From assembly GCA_900766945.1 (NCBI GenBank), contig CAAFXD010000044.1, positions 1 through 7,822 of the forward strand: a DNA stretch of 7,822 nt, in the 5' to 3' direction. Below, piece by piece: positions 5,824-7,822 of the stretch. This DNA comes from Clostridia bacterium. GTDB lineage: Bacteria; Bacillota; Clostridia; Oscillospirales; Acutalibacteraceae. Below the pieces are notes generated by a model that saw only the letters and a list, made by a program, of their open reading frames with translations, did no database searches and was not told the DNA's origin. The position numbers were made by a program, and so were the translations under genes. The stretch's first letter is position 1. Each line of letters starts with the position of its first letter.

Positions 5824-7050
5824 ATGGGTGTTTATGAAGAATTACAGGCAAGAGGCCTAATCGCACAGGTGACGGACGAAAAAGAAATCCGTGACCTTGT
5901 CAACAACGGAAAAGCAGTCTTCTATATCGGCTTTGACCCCACGGCAGACAGTTTACATGTCGGGCATTTTATGGCGCTGTGCTTAATGAAGCGTTTACAA
6001 ATGGCGGGTAACAAACCGATTGCGTTAATCGGCGGCGGCACGGGTATGATTGGTGACCCCTCCGGCAGAAGCGATATGCGCCAAATGCTTACACCTGAAA
6101 CCATTCAGCATAACTGTGAATGCTTTAAAAAGCAAATGAGCCGTTTTATTGACTTTTCGGACGGAAAAGCCTTGATGGTCAACAATGCAGATTGGCTGAT
6201 GGACTTAAACTACATTGAACTTTTGCGCGAAGTCGGCGCATGTTTCAGCGTGAACCGTATGCTTACGGCGGAATGCTACAAACAGCGTATGGAAAAGGGA
6301 CTGAGCTTTTTAGAGTTCAACTATATGATTATGCAAAGCTACGACTTTTACGAGCTGTTCCAAAAATACGGCTGTAATATGCAGTTCGGCGGCGATGACC
6401 AATGGAGCAATATGCTCGGCGGCACGGAGCTGATCCGCCGCAAACTCGGCAAAGACGCCTACGCCATGACCATTACCTTGCTTCTTAATTCCGAGGGCAA
6501 AAAGATGGGTAAAACACAGTCGGGTGCTGTGTGGCTTGATGAAAACAAAACTTCGCCGTTCGACTTCTATCAGTACTGGCGTAATGTGGATGATGCCGAT
6601 GTTTTGAAATGCATTCGTATGCTTACTTTCCTGCCGTTAGAGGAAATTGACGCAATGGAATCTTGGCAGGGGAGCGAGTTAAACAAGGCAAAAGAAATTT
6701 TGGCGTACGAATTAACCGCACTTGTCCACGGCGAAGAGAAGGCAACCAAAGCACAGGAGGCGGCGCGTGCGCTGTTCTCGGGTGCGGCAAATACCGAAAA
6801 TATGCCGACCGTGGCACTCTCGGCAGACGATTTTGAGGACGGTCAGGTGCAAATCATTAAAATAATGCTCAAAGCCGGCTTGATTAAATCCAACGGCGAG
6901 GGCAGACGCTTGATTCAGCAAGGCGGCGTTTCGGTGGATGACCAAAAGGTCACAGACCCGCTGGCAAGCGTTTCTGCGGCTGATTTTGAAAAAGGACACA
7001 TTATCCTTAAAAAGGGTAAAAAGGTCTTTTACAAGGTCACAGTTGAATAA
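5824..7050 (+). CDS. tyrS: Tyrosyl-tRNA synthetase
   Basis: A cytosolic class I aminoacyl-tRNA synthetase that charges tRNA-Tyr with tyrosine using ATP. The Rossmann catalytic domain shows YIGFDPTADSLHVGH, with tyrosine-binding Y34 and the HIGH motif as HVGH at 45-48. It also has GGGTGMIGDPSGR, QSYDFYELF and GGDDQWSNM for tyrosine and ATP recognition. The KMSKS loop reads KMGKT at 227-231, normal for bacterial TyrRS (KFGKT-like). A helical anticodon domain follows, then a C-terminal S4 RNA-binding domain (about 345-405, GEGRRLIQQGGVSVDD). At 408 aa it has usual length. The ATG at 5824 follows GGAGG (5811-5815) by 8 nt. It is transcribed from its own promoter through the tyrosine T-box, so expression should rise when charged tRNA-Tyr is scarce. 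The GGDDQWSNM form differs from the commoner GGSDQWGNI but still looks functional. Confidence 0.97.
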   Translation: MGVYEELQARGLIAQVTDEKEIRDLVNNGKAVFYIGFDPTADSLHVGHFMALCLMKRLQMAGNKPIALIGGGTGMIGDPSGRSDMRQMLTPETIQHNCECFKKQMSRFIDFSDGKALMVNNADWLMDLNYIELLREVGACFSVNRMLTAECYKQRMEKGLSFLEFNYMIMQSYDFYELFQKYGCNMQFGGDDQWSNMLGGTELIRRKLGKDAYAMTITLLLNSEGKKMGKTQSGAVWLDENKTSPFDFYQYWRNVDDADVLKCIRMLTFLPLEEIDAMESWQGSELNKAKEILAYELTALVHGEEKATKAQEAARALFSGAANTENMPTVALSADDFEDGQVQIIKIMLKAGLIKSNGEGRRLIQQGGVSVDDQKVTDPLASVSAADFEKGHIILKKGKKVFYKVTVE

Positions 7051-7060
7051 TTTGGCACAC

Positions 7061-7110
7061 AAAAGCACCGTTTCTGATTGTTCTGTCAGAAACGGTGCTT
7101 TTTTATATTT
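7061..7110 (+). terminator. Intrinsic terminator after tyrS, possibly bidirectional
   Basis: Bases 7061-7077 pair perfectly with 7086-7102 (17 bp, including four A-T pairs at the base) around an 8-nt loop. A run of six T's ends at 7104 and a T-rich stretch follows. It lies 10 nt after the tyrS stop, within the 65-nt convergent gap. Read on the - strand, the stem ends in four T's, so it may also stop the dapB-ACT transcript, less strongly. Confidence 0.93.
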
Positions 7111-7115
7111 TCATA

Positions 7116-7577
7116 TTATCCAAAAACCTTGTGCAGTTCTTCCAATGTGTTTTCCAAATCCGATTTGGCAACCAAAACGGAAATATCGACTTCGGAAGTC
7201 GTAATCATACTGATGTCTGCCTTCGCATTTGCCATGGCGTTAAACACCTTGCAGGCAACACCCGGGCAACCGCGCATCCCTTCTCCGAATACGGAAATTT
7301 TGCAATGTCCGTTGCTGATGGACAGTTTCAAATCGGGGTTTAATTCACGCAGTTTTGCGGAAATCTCCAACACCTTGCCCATATCTTCACCCGAAATGGT
7401 AAAAGAAAGGTCGGGCATATTGCGGTGGGGCGGGGTTTGCGAAATCATATCCACATCTATACCCGCGCCCGAAATCATTTCAAAGATTTTAGAAATCAGC
7501 GTAATATCGGCAGGGGAGTCCTGCAAAGAAATCAGCGTAACATCTTCCACAACCGTTATGCTTTGCACAGTATTCAA
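7116..7577 (-). CDS. Free-standing double-ACT protein resembling the aspartokinase regulatory domain
   Basis: This 153-residue protein consists of two ACT domains and nothing else. The first (about 11-75) has ITVVEDVTLISLQDSP and AGIDVDMISQTPP. The second (about 88-150) has HCKISVFGEGMRGCPGVACKVFNAM and ISMITTSEVDISVLV. Both closely match the C-terminal regulatory half of LysC-type aspartokinases, where ACT domains bind lysine or threonine. No kinase domain precedes it: dapB ends 14 nt upstream. The role is inferred to be amino-acid sensing in the lysine/DAP pathway, perhaps as a partner of a separate aspartokinase, as with the B. subtilis LysC beta subunit; no enzyme activity is expected. 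I prefer the TTG at 7575-7577, which lies 8 nt from GGAGG. A TTG two codons earlier (7581-7583) is only 2 nt from it. In the first ACT domain the usual turn (D-K/R-P-G) reads DSPA, losing the Gly. Database labels may call it aspartate kinase. Confidence 0.82.
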   Translation of the reverse strand: MNTVQSITVVEDVTLISLQDSPADITLISKIFEMISGAGIDVDMISQTPPHRNMPDLSFTISGEDMGKVLEISAKLRELNPDLKLSISNGHCKISVFGEGMRGCPGVACKVFNAMANAKADISMITTSEVDISVLVAKSDLENTLEELHKVFG

Positions 7578-7585
7578 AATCAACG

Positions 7586-7590
7586 CCTCC
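7586..7590 (-). promoter_or_regulatory. Shine-Dalgarno of the double-ACT gene
   Basis: On the - strand this reads GGAGG, just after the dapB stop. It is 2 nt from the first in-frame TTG (7581-7583) and 8 nt from the second (7575-7577), which favours the shorter protein. Confidence 0.75.
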
Positions 7591-7591
7591 G

Positions 7592-7822
7592 TTATTTGTT
7601 ATCAACCAAGTCTTTCATGGAGTACAGCTTTGCCGGTTTGCCTTTTAAGAAAACCGCCGCATTGACCGCACCGACTGCGAACAGGTCTTTGGAGCGCGCA
7701 GAGTGTGAAATTTTAATCACTTCGTCAAGGCCCGCAAAAATAATTTCATGCTCGCCCACAATCGTGCCGCCGCGCACGGCGTGAATGCCGATTTCGTGCG
7801 GGTCACGCTTTGCGCGCTTGGA
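7592..7822 (-). CDS. dapB: 4-hydroxy-tetrahydrodipicolinate reductase, C-terminal part (rest beyond right edge)
   Basis: DapB reduces the dapA product with NAD(P)H in the diaminopimelate/lysine pathway, supplying lysine and cell-wall precursors. Only the last 77 codons are visible; the frame is open to the right edge, so the start and the NAD(P)H-binding domain are outside. The visible part reads SKRAKRDPHEIGIHAVRGG, then TIVGEHEIIFAG, the LEITHKA-like segment IKISHSARSK, and FAVGAVNAAVFLKGKPAKLYSMKDLVDNK. This matches the end of the DapB C-terminal domain, with the usual GAV.AA..L.GK...Y.M.D stretch before the stop. The stop is 14 nt before the start of the double-ACT gene, so the two are probably co-transcribed. 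The short ORF starting at 7777 is only an internal GTG of this gene. A dapA neighbour further right would be expected but cannot be seen. Confidence 0.92.
   Translation of the reverse strand, partial: SKRAKRDPHEIGIHAVRGGTIVGEHEIIFAGLDEVIKISHSARSKDLFAVGAVNAAVFLKGKPAKLYSMKDLVDNK

Noticed and set aside
7078..7665. 195-aa + strand reading frame opposite the ACT and dapB genes
   Set aside because: It is antisense to a convincing double-ACT gene, begins inside the tyrS terminator, and its product resembles no family.
1..7822. Mobile elements, CRISPR arrays, tandem repeats, tRNA or rRNA genes, anti-phage systems
   Set aside because: None was found by reading. Every gene is a housekeeping type and the only long non-coding stretch is the T-box leader.

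Overview
This 7.8 kb window looks like an ordinary core-chromosome segment of a Bacillota bacterium, most likely a Clostridia member (an Oscillospirales-type genome is my guess). The reasons are the dxs-tlyA-nadK-argR-recN gene order, strong GGAGG ribosome binding sites, frequent TTG starts, a consensus vegetative promoter and a tyrosine T-box leader. I see no insertion sequence, phage gene, CRISPR array, tRNA or rRNA.

Region 1 (1-5507, + strand) is a tight operon of five genes: dxs (5' end outside the window), tlyA-type rRNA methyltransferase, NAD kinase, ArgR repressor and RecN. Gaps are 8 nt or less and three junctions either overlap or almost touch, so co-transcription and translational coupling are very likely. 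The genes do not form one pathway (isoprenoid precursor synthesis, rRNA modification, NADP supply, arginine control, DNA repair). The order is nevertheless a conserved housekeeping neighbourhood in Firmicutes.

Region 2 (5508-5823, + strand) is non-coding. A perfect TTGACA-17-TATAAT promoter begins 8 nt after the recN stop. It drives a full T-box riboswitch: Stem I with a UAC specifier, Stem II, a probable Stem IIA/B element, Stem III, the T-box with antiterminator, and an overlapping terminator. Both tRNA contact points fit tRNA-Tyr. Downstream is tyrS (5824-7050), closed by a 17-bp-stem terminator.

Region 3 (7116-7822, - strand) converges on tyrS. It holds the last 77 codons of dapB (lysine/diaminopimelate synthesis; the start lies outside the window) and, 14 nt later, a small gene for a free-standing pair of ACT domains resembling the regulatory tail of aspartokinase. 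The two are probably one lysine-pathway operon.

I found no clearly new system. The points most worth a second look are the free-standing aspartokinase-like ACT protein next to dapB, and the arrangement in which the T-box leader seems to be the only terminator between the recN operon and tyrS.
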